From contig NZ_AZGK01000002.1 of NCBI RefSeq assembly GCF_001435315.1, forward strand, positions 76,763-140,762: 64,000 nucleotides of DNA. Reading direction: 5' to 3'. Position 1 is the first letter of the stretch, and every line of letters begins with the position of its first letter. This stretch comes from Lentilactobacillus parabuchneri DSM 5707 = NBRC 107865 (GTDB taxonomy: Bacteria; Bacillota; Bacilli; Lactobacillales; Lactobacillaceae). A program made the translations under genes and the position numbers. Below are positions 35,903-44,475 of this stretch, in pieces. Under the pieces are notes generated by a model. It saw nothing but the letters and a program-made list of their open reading frames with translations, did no database searches and was not told where the DNA came from.

Positions 35903-37065
35903 TAACGGACGGCCTCCTTTACTTTGTTCATAATCACTCGTAGATCTGATTCATCAATAATGGATTTGGTATCCGCCATTTGTTTAAAGATTGGAAAAAT
36001 TTGCTTCATATCATCTTGATCAACGTCAAAACCAATTTCCTTGAGCTTCGCCATTACAGCATGAGAGCCTGACAATTTTCCAAGTGGCAAAGTGGTCTTA
36101 GCGGCCCCGACTGATTCAGGTGTCAAAATTTCGTACGTTTGCGGGTTCTTCAACATCCCGTCTTGGTGAATCCCTGATTCGTGGGCAAAGGCATTAGCAC
36201 CAACAATTGCCTTGTTATGAGGAACCGGCATGTTGGCAAAGTCACTGATGATATCTGAAACGTGCTTGGTTTCTTGCAGGTGAATGTTATTCGTTGCTTG
36301 ATAGTAATCTTGACGAACATAAAGGGCGGCGGCAACTTCCTCCAATGCAGCATTACCAGCCCGTTCACCAATGCCATTGATCGTCCCTTCAATTCGAGTT
36401 GCACCGTTTTCGATGGAAGCCAAACTATTGGCCACTGCCATCCCCAAGTCATCGTGGCAGTGAACGGAGAAGGTAACGTCGTCAAACTCTTTCACATTTT
36501 CTCGGAGATTTTTGAAAATGTTGCCAAATTCAACCGGGTTGGTGTAGCCCACGGTATCGGGAATATTGATCACGGTCGCCCCAGCATGAATGGCGGTTTC
36601 AATCGATTCAACTAAGAAATCCGGCTCCGTTCGGGTGGCATCTTCTGGTGAAAACTCAACGATATCAAAAAATTGATGGGCATAGGCGACCGAATCGTGA
36701 ATTGATTGGATAACTTGTTCCTTTGTCATGTGAAGTTTAGAGTCGCGATGAATTGGCGACGTTGCGATAAAGACGTGAATTTGTTTGTTGACGGCGTCTT
36801 GGGTTGCTTTAACGCAGGCATCAATATCACCTTTGCGCGCTCTGGCAAGTCCTGTTACTTGGGTGTGCTTGACGGCTTTGGAAACAGCTTGGACAGCTTC
36901 AAAATCTTCGGGGGAAGCCACGGGAAATCCAGCTTCGATCACATCAACGCCCCACTTTTCAAGAGCTTGGGCAATTTTGACTTTCTGGTCAACACTGAAG
37001 TTGACCCCAATCGTTTGTTCGCCGTCACGCAATGTTGTATCAAAAAATTGAATTTGTTTTGTCAT
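35902..37065 (-). CDS. leuA: 2-isopropylmalate synthase, short form without regulatory domain
   Basis: Condenses acetyl-CoA and 2-oxoisovalerate. The catalytic barrel is intact: [15 protein letters not shown] at the start, [17 protein letters not shown] with metal-binding His, and [15 protein letters not shown]. It stops after about 387 residues, in the linker/subdomain region, where typical LeuA of about 510 residues continues into the leucine-binding regulatory domain. There is no frameshift relic; leuB starts at once. ATG at 37065 follows AAGGAGATCTTGATT. Loss of feedback inhibition is a possible consequence. Expression is controlled by the leaders upstream. Confidence 0.93.
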   Translation of the reverse strand: MTKQIQFFDTTLRDGEQTIGVNFSVDQKVKIAQALEKWGVDVIEAGFPVASPEDFEAVQAVSKAVKHTQVTGLARARKGDIDACVKATQDAVNKQIHVFIATSPIHRDSKLHMTKEQVIQSIHDSVAYAHQFFDIVEFSPEDATRTEPDFLVESIETAIHAGATVINIPDTVGYTNPVEFGNIFKNLRENVKEFDDVTFSVHCHDDLGMAVANSLASIENGATRIEGTINGIGERAGNAALEEVAAALYVRQDYYQATNNIHLQETKHVSDIISDFANMPVPHNKAIVGANAFAHESGIHQDGMLKNPQTYEILTPESVGAAKTTLPLGKLSGSHAVMAKLKEIGFDVDQDDMKQIFPIFKQMADTKSIIDESDLRVIMNKVKEAVR

Positions 37066-37114
37066 AATCAAGATCTCCTTAGTTGATTACAAGTGTCATT
37101 TAGTCAAAAAGTTG

Positions 37115-37150
37115 TAAAAAAATAGTACCACCAGCAACCTGGGGTACTTT
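37115..37150 (-). terminator. Attenuator terminator before leuA
   Basis: On the minus strand AGTACCCCAG and CTGGTGGTACT form a stem followed by ATTTTTTT. It follows the leader peptide, a hairpin of AGGAC/GTCCT type, and a possible TTTGAG/CTCAAA pairing that could compete with it. Confidence 0.82.
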
Positions 37151-37203
37151 TGAGGGCCCCATTGTTTCTCAAATAGGACCCGACTATGATGTCAGAGTCC
37201 TGT

Positions 37204-37278
37204 TTAGAGTAATAAGGCGAATAATGTCGTTGCTTCAAACGAAGCTGGTTGAACGATTTCTGTATTGATACTTGGCAT
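37204..37278 (-). CDS. Leucine leader peptide of the leu operon
   Basis: A 24-residue ORF starting MPSINTEIV and ending LFALLL (codons TTA TTC GCC TTA TTA CTC, then TAA). It has a strong ribosome binding site, GAAAGGAG, ten bases before its ATG. It lies between the T-box terminator and leuA, followed by the attenuator hairpin. Four of its last six codons are leucine, so ribosome stalling under leucine shortage would alter folding downstream. Leader-peptide control of leu genes is known in Lactococcus. Too short for normal ORF calling. Confidence 0.8.
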   Translation of the reverse strand: MPSINTEIVQPASFEATTLFALLL

Positions 37279-37279
37279 T

Positions 37280-37496
37280 TGAAACAACTCCTTTCTTAAT
37301 TGCTAAAATACTGGCTTCTATGTCGTTATGTGAATTTTGAATAGGTGTTTTATGTGTGAATCAATGCCGTGGAATCACCGGCTATGTGAACGATTCTAAT
37401 TGTGAGTTGCCTTTGACCATAAGTGTGGTCAACTCACATTCGTTGTTAAATTCATCTGATGCACGTTAACCATCTCCTATCTAAAGTTTCAATTTG
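37280..37496 (-). other. Spacer between T-box and leader peptide
   Basis: No gene. It contains a strong hairpin: TTGACCA/TGGTCAA with an outer GTGAG/CTCAC stem (37402-37437), without a T run. Its role in the leader is unknown. Confidence 0.5.
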
Positions 37497-37770
37497 ACAA
37501 AAAAAGTCCCTTCCGGCCGAAGCCGAAAAGGACGTTTTCACGTGTTACCACCTAAATTTGTAAGACACTTGCATGCATTACCTCAATGAGTCCCATAGTT
37601 GGAACCCTGACATTCATACGGGAAGTCGCTCCCAAGTCTCTCGAAAAAGGCTTTCGCTCACATGCACTTTCACCCACCAGGAAGATACATCCTTCCATCA
37701 ACGATGCTTGCTTTAAAATTCGCTGGCAGTTACTTAACATGTGATTAACACGTCATCGATCAAATTGAAT
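37497..37770 (-). promoter_or_regulatory. T-box leader of the leu operon
   Basis: On the minus strand stem I has base pairs TCACATG/CATGTGA, loop-E elements AAGTA and TGAA, and a distal arm. Then come TTAGGTGGTAACACGTG (the T-box) and a terminator made of GTCCTTTTCGGC/GCCGGAAGGGAC with seven T residues. In the glyQS-type alignment (GAA, one base, codon) the specifier reads GTG, a valine codon, not a leucine codon. This assignment is tentative because the next base is C, not the usual purine. Confidence 0.85.
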
Positions 37771-37776
37771 GGTATC

Positions 37777-37806
37777 AGTATACATAGTACCTTGAGAAAT
37801 TGTCAA
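37777..37806 (-). promoter_or_regulatory. Promoter of the leu operon
   Basis: On the minus strand TTGACA (37806-37801) and TATACT (37782-37777) are 18 bases apart, a near-consensus sigma-A promoter. Transcription would begin near 37770, at the T-box 5' end. Confidence 0.75.
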
Positions 37807-38139
37807 CCAAATTTTAATCATTTTCTTTTGATTTTCCAATATAAAATTAATCGTGCCCAATGTTTAAATAAACGAATTGGCATGTATGATCTCAATGTTT
37901 TTAGATCTCTTAAACACCAGAGAAAACATGTTATCAGAGGCAAAAGATTCAATTGCACAATTTAAAAATAAACGTTACATTATCAATATCCAATGTCATC
38001 AAAGTACAAAATTTAACTTCGTTGCACGAAAATAAAATGAGTGACTTTTGATTTTTCCTAACCCAATTCTTTTTAACGTTGAGCCTTTGCCATCGGGCTA
38101 AAAGATTGTTCAGATGACGGTAACGAAAGCCTTCTGAAA
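37807..38139. other. AT-rich intergenic region
   Basis: Nothing convincing seen. It separates the leu operon promoter from the terminator of the ribosomal protein/metal-homeostasis unit. Confidence 0.5.
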
Positions 38140-38181
38140 ATAAAAATGGCTTGGCCCCTTTAAAAAAGGAAACCAAGCCAC
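38140..38181 (-). terminator. Intrinsic terminator of rpsN and the 38-residue protein gene
   Basis: TGGCTTGG (38147-38154) pairs with CCAAGCCA (38173-38180), with an inner CCTTT/AAAGG stem. On the minus strand it is followed by TTTTTATTTT. Confidence 0.85.
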
Positions 38182-38239
38182 CTTTATTTGAATGACTATC
38201 TAATATAACTATTGTCGGACAACATCACCGTGAACTTGC

Positions 38240-38356
38240 TTATCTACGCGGCTTATTTGCCTTAGCTTCATGAATAATCTTCAAAGCGCGCTTGCGAACC
38301 TTGATACTTGGGCTCTTCAGCCGGCGATGGGCACTGGCTAAATCTTGTTTTTCCAT
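38240..38356 (-). CDS. Small basic protein, putative metal-homeostasis protein
   Basis: 38 residues, start MEKQDLASAHRRLKS and end ANKPRR, with many Lys and Arg and no hydrophobic segment. AAGGAGTGGTGAAT precedes the ATG. It sits 25 bases after the rpsN stop on the same strand and shares its terminator. Similar short basic proteins are annotated as putative metal homeostasis proteins in lactobacilli, from memory of the family. Pairing with zinc-independent S14 and a Zur-like box fits. No biochemical function is shown by the sequence. Confidence 0.7.
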   Translation of the reverse strand: MEKQDLASAHRRLKSPSIKVRKRALKIIHEAKANKPRR

Positions 38357-38381
38357 ATTCACCACTCCTTAGTAAAAATAT

Positions 38382-38651
38382 TTACCAACTGGCTTTGTGG
38401 ACACCTGGAATCTGTCCCAAATGGGCATACTTCCGGAAGTTCAAGCGTGACATGCCAAACTTGCGCATGTAACCACGTGGACGACCGTCTAATTCATCAC
38501 GATTCCGAAGCCGATTAGGATTTGAGTCTTTAGGCAATTTGGCCAAGGCTTCATAGTTTCCCTGCTTCTTCAATTCTCGGCGGATATCCGCATACTTTGC
38601 GATCAGAGCCGCTTGCCGCTTGTTCTTTTCGATTTTTGATTTCTTTGCCAT
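38382..38651 (-). CDS. rpsN: 30S ribosomal protein S14, zinc-independent form
   Basis: 89-residue S14 from the ATG at 38651, which follows TTTGGAGGAATGAC. In-frame codons upstream are not coding. It has the long form ([13 protein letters not shown] at the start, the conserved [21 protein letters not shown] near the C terminus) and lacks the two CXXC zinc-ribbon motifs, so it is the alternative paralogue that replaces the zinc-binding S14 when zinc is scarce. A Zur-like operator lies 61 bases upstream of the start. Confidence 0.95.
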   Translation of the reverse strand: MAKKSKIEKNKRQAALIAKYADIRRELKKQGNYEALAKLPKDSNPNRLRNRDELDGRPRGYMRKFGMSRLNFRKYAHLGQIPGVHKASW

Positions 38652-38711
38652 GTCATTCCTCCAAATAATCGTATTGTTGTTTTTGGGTTTTAGGTTATTT
38701 TGTGTACACTC

Positions 38712-38730
38712 AATAGTAACGATTACTATT
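38712..38730. promoter_or_regulatory. Zur-box-like operator before rpsN
   Basis: AATAGTAACGATTACTATT is a palindrome with 8-base arms and matches the core of the Firmicutes Zur consensus (GTAAT-N-ATTAC) at most positions. Zinc-responsive repression of alternative S14 is established in other Firmicutes; the regulator gene is not in the window. Confidence 0.65.
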
Positions 38731-38781
38731 ATTACAATAAACTGGCATTCTGTCAATCATCGGACTTAAAAAATTTGTGTT

Positions 38782-39438
38782 TTAAATAAACAAAGTCACC
38801 CCAGTATCCCAAACACAGTGTAAAATCGTGCTCGGCCACAAGTTCTTCGTCCGGTAAAACATCCAGCCAAAGATCAAGCCCAAAGGAAAGACGTTAATGA
38901 TGTTAATGAACCAAGACATGAGCGATAACCCCTCCAGGTAATATAGCGGAAAATGACTAATCTGAAACAGAATTGCCTGAGTGATATTGGCGGTCACAAT
39001 CCCATAACGGGTCATTAAAAAGTTCATAAAGAATCCCCGAAACAAGAATTCTTCAATCAGACCGGCTCCCAGTGTGACGCTTAATAGCTCACCACTTTGA
39101 AGTAAATTGGGTTTAATGTAAAAGCCATGGTGTGCGCCAAACATTAGAAATATTAAGTAGGCAAGAAGCATCGCAAGAACAATCCAAAATTGAATCGGAA
39201 AGTTTCCGTTATATAGTTTGCGTTTTGATACCCATAATTGGTCGTTGGTCCGGCTGATAAAGAACACTCCCAGACCAACCATAATGACTGTTTTAATAAT
39301 CAGGCTCGTCAAATCGCTTGCAAGCCCATCGGTAAAATGATGGGTGATAAAATCGATCAGCTCCCGACCGAAGAACCAAAGAACAATTAAGAAAACATAG
39401 CTCAGATAAAATGTCGTTAACGACCAAGTCTTTTTCAA
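38782..39438 (-). CDS. CPBP family intramembrane metalloprotease
   Basis: 218 residues with about six or seven membrane segments. The family motifs are present: LIEEFLFRGFF (EExxxR, about residue 128), ISHFPLYY (second His motif) and the C-terminal HCVWDTG. In lactobacilli such proteins are often linked to bacteriocin self-immunity or protein processing. No bacteriocin gene is seen nearby. The ATG follows AAAGGGCAGGCAGTC on the minus strand. Confidence 0.88.
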   Translation of the reverse strand: MKKTWSLTTFYLSYVFLIVLWFFGRELIDFITHHFTDGLASDLTSLIIKTVIMVGLGVFFISRTNDQLWVSKRKLYNGNFPIQFWIVLAMLLAYLIFLMFGAHHGFYIKPNLLQSGELLSVTLGAGLIEEFLFRGFFMNFLMTRYGIVTANITQAILFQISHFPLYYLEGLSLMSWFINIINVFPLGLIFGWMFYRTKNLWPSTILHCVWDTGVTLFI

Positions 39439-39511
39439 GATGACTGCCTGCCCTTTCAGTTTATTCAGAGTTTGATTATATCATTAAACTGACATTGCAT
39501 ACCAACAATGG

Positions 39512-39556
39512 CGACAAAAAGACCGTGGCAAAACCATTCGTTTTGTCACAGCCTGT
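39512..39556 (-). terminator. Terminator of the GntR-ABC operon
   Basis: TGGCAAAA/TTTTGTCA stem, with TTTTTGTC following on the minus strand. It is imperfect but well placed after the permease gene. Confidence 0.6.
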
Positions 39557-39611
39557 GTCATAAGATTATACCGGGTTGCTTTTAAGGCAGTTTGCAATAA
39601 AGGCGAACTAA

Positions 39612-40412
39612 CTAGTTCTCTGTTTCCACCCATTTTTTTAGCAGGTAAACAATCCCAATCGATTCGAGCAGGCCAAATACGATTAGGTACAAGGATGCTA
39701 AGAATAAGTTGGCGTATAGATTGCTAGACATGCCTTCAAATAAGTGGAAATGCTCGATGATATCGCCAATCCGGTTTGCGAACACGGTGTAGATGTAGCC
39801 AAATGCGAAAACCACGACGATGTAAAGAACAAAACGGAAGAACTTTTGCCGGGCATCCGGTAAAAAGTTGGTTAAGGTATACCCTGTTAAATGAATGAGG
39901 CTAATTGACGTCCAGAAAAACAGTAACGCAACAACCGCCAGCACGATTGCACTAATGATCGATAGCGTGACATTCATCGCGAAGTGGGCCTTATTCGAGC
40001 TTTGATACAAGAAGTACATTGTTGTTTTAAACGCACTTCCGAACTGTCCCCAGTATGGGATCAAAGTCACGAGGTACAATACCAATTGAACGAGTCCGAC
40101 GTAGATCATCGCAATGAAAGAAGATAGCAGATTAGCTGAAAATAAATTGGTATCACTTGTTGGGATTAGGCGGTAAGAATCACTCACAAAGATGTGTTCG
40201 CTATTTCTGGAAAATAGGATAAATGCAACGATCCCGACAAATATCGAAAATAACAAAGAAATGGCAATTGGGGTTTGAGTTTCCAGTTGTCCTTGATACA
40301 CTTCATAAAGTAGCGCCACAACGATCGCAATTACATCTATTAGTAAAATTCGGTTTGCGATTCTGATTTTTGGTCTGGTTAACGTTTTATTGAGATTAAA
40401 AAAACTAGTCAT
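39612..40412 (-). CDS. ABC transporter membrane protein
   Basis: 266 residues from the ATG at 40412 (AAGGGAATGACTTCG upstream), overlapping the ATPase stop. About six hydrophobic segments. The sequence is typical of the poorly conserved permeases partnered with YtrB-like ATPases. Third gene of the GntR-ATPase-permease operon. The substrate is unknown; related systems respond to cell-envelope stress or antibiotics. Confidence 0.75.
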   Translation of the reverse strand: MTSFFNLNKTLTRPKIRIANRILLIDVIAIVVALLYEVYQGQLETQTPIAISLLFSIFVGIVAFILFSRNSEHIFVSDSYRLIPTSDTNLFSANLLSSFIAMIYVGLVQLVLYLVTLIPYWGQFGSAFKTTMYFLYQSSNKAHFAMNVTLSIISAIVLAVVALLFFWTSISLIHLTGYTLTNFLPDARQKFFRFVLYIVVVFAFGYIYTVFANRIGDIIEHFHLFEGMSSNLYANLFLASLYLIVFGLLESIGIVYLLKKWVETEN

Positions 40413-41118
40413 CGAAGTCATTCCCTTCATATATGCTTTCGTAGTATTGCTGAATTCCCTCCGCGTACTTTGAACGGATCTCTTCGGTACTCTTGTGCGT
40501 ATAAATGGTTTTATCTTTAATAATCACCACTTCGTCTAAGATACTTGATATTTCGGAAACGTAGTGATCGGAAACCAGAATGACGGCATCATCGCTTTTC
40601 CACTTAATGATACTTTGAATAATCCTTTTTCGGGTCATACTGTCAATCCCACCAAACGGTTCATCCAATAGATAAACTTTCGTATCTCTGGATAGTGTCA
40701 GTCCAATAACCAACTTCTCCTTCATCCCTTTTGAGAGTGCTGATAACCGCAAACCTTCATCAATCTGCAGGAAACCTGCCATTTGGTTATATTTCTCAGT
40801 GGAAAAGTCCGGGTACACATCCTCATAAAACCGAATGATCCGATCAATTCTCATGTTGGGATTAAACCCACCCAACTGCTCACTGAAACTGATATAGGAT
40901 TTCATTATTGGGACTTTATTTTGCCCAGCAACTGTAATGCTTCCAACCGATCCCTTGGCAACACCGGCAATCAACCGCATCAACGTGGTCTTACCGGCCC
41001 CATTCTCTCCAAGCAACCCAACCGTCTTGCCAGCCTCAATAGTCAAATTTACATCTTCAAGAATACTGCGATAGTTCTTTCGATAGGTTAGATTCTTTAT
41101 TTCAATTGTATTCGTCAT
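40405..41118 (-). CDS. ABC transporter ATP-binding protein, YtrB-like
   Basis: 237-residue ATPase: Walker A GLLGENGAGKTTLMRL (about 35-50), signature LSALSKGMKEKLVIG, Walker B VYLLDEPFGGID and switch VSDHYVSEI. The signature motif is the LSKGM variant common in YtrB/EcsA-like exporters. Its start overlaps the GntR gene by four bases. It pairs with the permease downstream. Confidence 0.9.
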   Translation of the reverse strand: MTNTIEIKNLTYRKNYRSILEDVNLTIEAGKTVGLLGENGAGKTTLMRLIAGVAKGSVGSITVAGQNKVPIMKSYISFSEQLGGFNPNMRIDRIIRFYEDVYPDFSTEKYNQMAGFLQIDEGLRLSALSKGMKEKLVIGLTLSRDTKVYLLDEPFGGIDSMTRKRIIQSIIKWKSDDAVILVSDHYVSEISSILDEVVIIKDKTIYTHKSTEEIRSKYAEGIQQYYESIYEGNDFDD

Positions 41119-41489
41119 AATTGCACCTGCTTTCTTTCGTTAATATAGGTTTGTAAATAGGTCACGATTTCGTCATCTGTAACATTCAGCTGATAGAGGT
41201 TTTCATATAATTCCTGAAGTTGTTCTGTAATCAACATTTTCTTTAATTTTTCAATGATTTCACGGTCCTCTGTGACAAAGTTACCTTTTCCACGCTGAGG
41301 TTCAATAATCTTCTCTGAAATTAATTCGCCAAGCGCTCGTTGGACCGTATTAACATTCACGGTTAAATCAACGGCTAACTGGCGGACCGCCGGCAATTTA
41401 TCCCCTGGTGCCAGCTCACCGACAATAATTTCACGATAAATGTAGCTCTTGATTTGGTAATAAATTGGGATCTTATCATCAAATTTCAT
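41115..41489 (-). CDS. GntR family regulator, YtrA subfamily
   Basis: 124 residues: N-terminal winged helix (KIPIYYQIKSYIYREIIVGE, then PAVRQLAVDLTVNVNTVQRAL as the recognition region) and a short C-terminal dimerisation helix of about 50 residues, the YtrA pattern. First gene of the operon with the ABC ATPase and permease, which it probably represses. A matching palindrome lies just upstream. Confidence 0.9.
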   Translation of the reverse strand: MKFDDKIPIYYQIKSYIYREIIVGELAPGDKLPAVRQLAVDLTVNVNTVQRALGELISEKIIEPQRGKGNFVTEDREIIEKLKKMLITEQLQELYENLYQLNVTDDEIVTYLQTYINERKQVQL

Positions 41490-41502
41490 TGTGCCACCTC
41501 CC

Positions 41503-41528
41503 TAGTGTTATATTTTACTATTACACTA
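41503..41528. promoter_or_regulatory. Candidate operator of the YtrA-like regulator
   Basis: TAGTGTTA (41503-41510) and TTACACTA (41521-41528) form an inverted repeat with one mismatch, spanning the probable promoter of the GntR operon. Confidence 0.6.
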
Positions 41529-41635
41529 TAACGCCAATTATCTAAGAGTGCAAGCCAAACTTATTTTGTTTTTAAAATAAGGCAAAAAGAAAACCGCTGC
41601 ATCGCCACCTGAAACGGTTTTGGGGTCAGAGATAA

Positions 41636-42442
41636 ATGCAGCTGACTTACTCCAACACGATCTTGTCAGCTAGATCACAACCCGACATTGTCCCACTCAT
41701 CAACAACATCGTGCAACTCCCCTCCAAAATCTTACAGATCGATGGCGTGGTTTCCGCCGGGACTGGTGAAGAAGTGGTTGATGAACGTGATGAAATGGAC
41801 TCCGAAGGTAAATTACCGCACGTTGATTATCTGGTTAAAATCAACGGTGATTCCATGGATCCCATAACGCGGTGTCGCAAGTACAACTCATATGCGGTCG
41901 AAATCACACCAGCGGTACCAAATATCTTGTCACGTAATTTTGATACGAGTTTGCCTAATCAAAAATGGGTCACTGATATCACCGAGTTTTCAATCCCTGC
42001 AGGGAAGGTCTATCTGTCTCCGATTGTAGACTGCTTTGACGGGGGCACCCCTAGCTGGTCAATTGGTACCAGTCCAAATGCAGAATTAGTTAATACCATG
42101 CTTAAGACCGCTGCCGATACACTATCAGAGAGCGAAAGACCGATCATTCATTCAGATCGTGGCGCACACTATCGCTGGCCGGAATGGATTGGCTTAATGA
42201 ATCAATATGGGTTCACTCGCTCAATGTCCAAAAAGTCTAGTACACCAGATAATGCACAGGCTGAAAGTTTCTTCGGCCATTTAAAGACCGAGTTCTTCTA
42301 CAACCAAAGTTGGCAGGGAAAGTCGGTGCAGGATTTTATGAAAGAACTTAACGACTATCTTGAGTGGTATAACACCAAACGAAGAAAAATTTCTTTAGGA
42401 GGAAAGAGCCCTCGTGAATACCGCCAAGCCAAGTCTGCATGA
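41636..42442 (+). pseudogene. Chimeric ORF: S24/LexA-like repressor fragment joined to IS3 transposase OrfB
   Basis: An open 268-codon frame made of two unrelated pieces. Residues 1 to about 77 match the middle of a phage-type repressor with an S24 peptidase domain (GVVSAGTGEEVVDE, then VKINGDSMDP carrying the Ser motif) but lack the HTH and the catalytic lysine region. From about residue 78 on it is an IS3-family integrase domain (WVTDITEF, VDCFDGG, IIHSDRGAHYR, AQAESFFGHLKTEFFY), missing its N terminus. The join at about 41867 keeps the frame, apparently by recombination. Activity is unlikely for both halves. Confidence 0.8.
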
Positions 42443-42572
42443 CGGTTCTGGTCCAGAAAAAGGTCCGCACGTCTTTTCCACATTTTACGATTGCCATTTG
42501 CATATGGTACAATTTGTAATGTCGTTTTTTGTTAATCGACACAATTAATAATGTCTGGGAGGACAGAGTGCG

Positions 42573-42959
42573 ATGCAATCAATAAAAGAATATTTCACAA
42601 AGATGTTTGTTTTTGGGGCCAGCGCCACGCGTAAGCAGTTCTGGATCCCATACTTCACGATCTGGATAATTACCGCCATCGTCCGGTTGGCGACGGGGGC
42701 CAATGATTTTACTAATGCGCAGGGCGAATTCGAGTTGGAATTGAACGGCCGGGCCATTGCGTTTGGCATATACTTAGTGGTGGTCTGGATCGCGAGCTTT
42801 ACGCTCAAGGCGCGCCGCTTACATGATACAAACCGCAGCAACTGGTGGATCCTCATTGAACTCATTCCGATCATCGGATGGATTTGGCTTTTTATTTTAT
42901 TCCTGTTACCGAGCAAACAGAATACCCGTTGGCCGATGAACCAATCCGATGTGCATTAG
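42573..42959 (+). CDS. DUF805 family membrane protein
   Basis: 128 residues with three or four membrane segments. The DUF805 signature is visible in ATRKQFWIPYF near the start, ARRLHDTNRSNWWIL in the middle and IPIIGWIWLFILFLLPS at the end. Function unknown. GGGAGGACAGAGTGCG precedes the ATG. It lies between two transposase relics and may be passenger DNA. Confidence 0.85.
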   Translation: MQSIKEYFTKMFVFGASATRKQFWIPYFTIWIITAIVRLATGANDFTNAQGEFELELNGRAIAFGIYLVVVWIASFTLKARRLHDTNRSNWWILIELIPIIGWIWLFILFLLPSKQNTRWPMNQSDVH

Positions 42960-43004
42960 CGTTGGTGATGAACGCAATAGTTGAAATGGGATGAAAAAGA
43001 GTTT

Positions 43005-43067
43005 GGGACAAAAGTCCCAAGCAAAGAAAAATGACCTCCAGAATTCCTCCTGGGGGTCATTTTTTGT
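43005..43067 (+). terminator. Terminator-like hairpins before the IS1182 relic
   Basis: GGGACaaaaGTCCC (43007-43020), then AATGACCTCCAG/CTGGGGGTCATT followed by TTTTTT (43028-43066). The second ends the DUF805 transcript. The first may be part of the insertion-sequence end. Confidence 0.65.
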
Positions 43068-43131
43068 GGTTTCACAAAGTCGGCTTTGTTATCATTGTAT
43101 TGACCAAAACACACTGAAAGAAGGCCGCTTT

Positions 43132-44438
43132 ATGTACCTCCAGTATAACAACAACCAAACAACTTTAACAATCCCGGTGACAAGTACTCTTTTGTTTGGC
43201 GCCGAGCCGTCGAGAAAAATGAGGCCAGACTGGATCCCAAAATCGACGCTCTTTTCACTGAATTAGTGCAAAACAAAGTGGACTTGGCACTCGCTAAAGA
43301 AATGGACCCGATCGAAAAGCTGGTCACGGCTGACAACGCCCTCACTGCTGAAATCGTTCAGTTGGACGAAACCATCGCGCATGAGAAGGTGGAACCGGGC
43401 GGTTCCACAAATAAACAGCGGCGCCGTCAACTAAAACATTTCCACCATGTCATCACCACCGACTTCTTACCGCGGAAACAGAAATATGTCCAGTACAACG
43501 CGCAGTTCGGCGACCGTAACAGCTTTTCAAAAACCGACATCGATGCGACCTTCATGCGGATGAAAGAAGATGCGATGCAAAACGGCCAGTTGAAGCCGGG
43601 TTACAACCTTCAAATTGGCACTCAAAACCAGTTTGTTCTCTATTATGATATTAACCAGAGACCGACGGACCAGCGGACGCTAATCCCGTTTCTTGAACAG
43701 ATCAATTTGGTGGATCATCCCTTTCAGTACACTGTCGCCGATGCTGGTTATGGCAGTGAACGCAACTACCGTTGGATTGAGGAGAATAGCGGCGCTATTG
43801 CTTTGATCCCGTACACGATGTACGACAAGGAACAGAGCCGCAGCTACCAGAAAGATCCGCATAAACGGATGAACTGGGACTACGATGAAGAAGCGGATGT
43901 TTACACTGATGATCGCGGCATCAAGTTTGCCTTCCAAAAAGAGTACGACAAAACGGAAAAGGATGGCACTGTTAAGCATTTCCGCCGGTATGAATCCCTT
44001 AATTACCAGGATCCGGAAGGATACTACTGGGCTACTACGCGCAATGGTTATCAACGCCGCATCGATATCAACCCAACTTGGGAACATTACAAAACAGACA
44101 TGCGCGAAAAGCTTTCAAGTGAGGAAGGCCAACGTCTCTATGGATTACGGAAAATAGAGGACGAACCGGTTTTCGGCAACTTGAAGGCTCATTTGAAGTT
44201 CCTCAGATTATCGGTCAGAGGCATCGCGAAGGTCCGCAACGAAGTTGGTATCGCCCTGCTGGCATATAACATCATGAAATGGCAGCGGGCCATTTCGCTA
44301 TATTCATTTCTGTCCGCCATGATTAGTGAATATATCCAAAAAATGGGAATTCAACCACTACTTATTGTTTCTAATAAATGCAAACCAAAAAAGATATGGC
44401 CTTCAACTGATATAAGATACATCATCATGTGTCAATGA
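43132..44438 (+). pseudogene. IS1182-family transposase, internally deleted
   Basis: The start MYLQYNNNQTTLTIP (43132) is the usual N terminus of IS1182-type transposases, but after about 16 codons the frame jumps. The transposase resumes in another frame at about 43180 (YSFVWRRAVEKNEARLDP) and runs through the DDE region (VADAGYGSERNYRWIEE, then GLRKIEDEPVFGNLKAHL). Roughly 150-180 residues, including an expected N-terminal catalytic part, are missing at the junction. The last 45 residues look like flanking sequence. Non-functional. Confidence 0.8.
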
Positions 44439-44475
44439 ACAAGTCATCAACCCATTCAACCCATTCATGTCACCG

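Noticed and set aside
37552-37740. 62-codon ORF on the minus strand within the leu leader
   Set aside because: It lies entirely within the T-box stem and antiterminator structures and has no matching protein pattern.
37741-37965. 74-codon ORF on the plus strand
   Set aside because: It overlaps the leu promoter and T-box 5' end and has no ribosome binding site or family pattern.
41589-41622. AAAACCG/CGGTTTT hairpin reading as a terminator on the minus strand
   Set aside because: No minus-strand gene precedes it. It is probably a leftover of the rearranged region, so it is not listed as functional.
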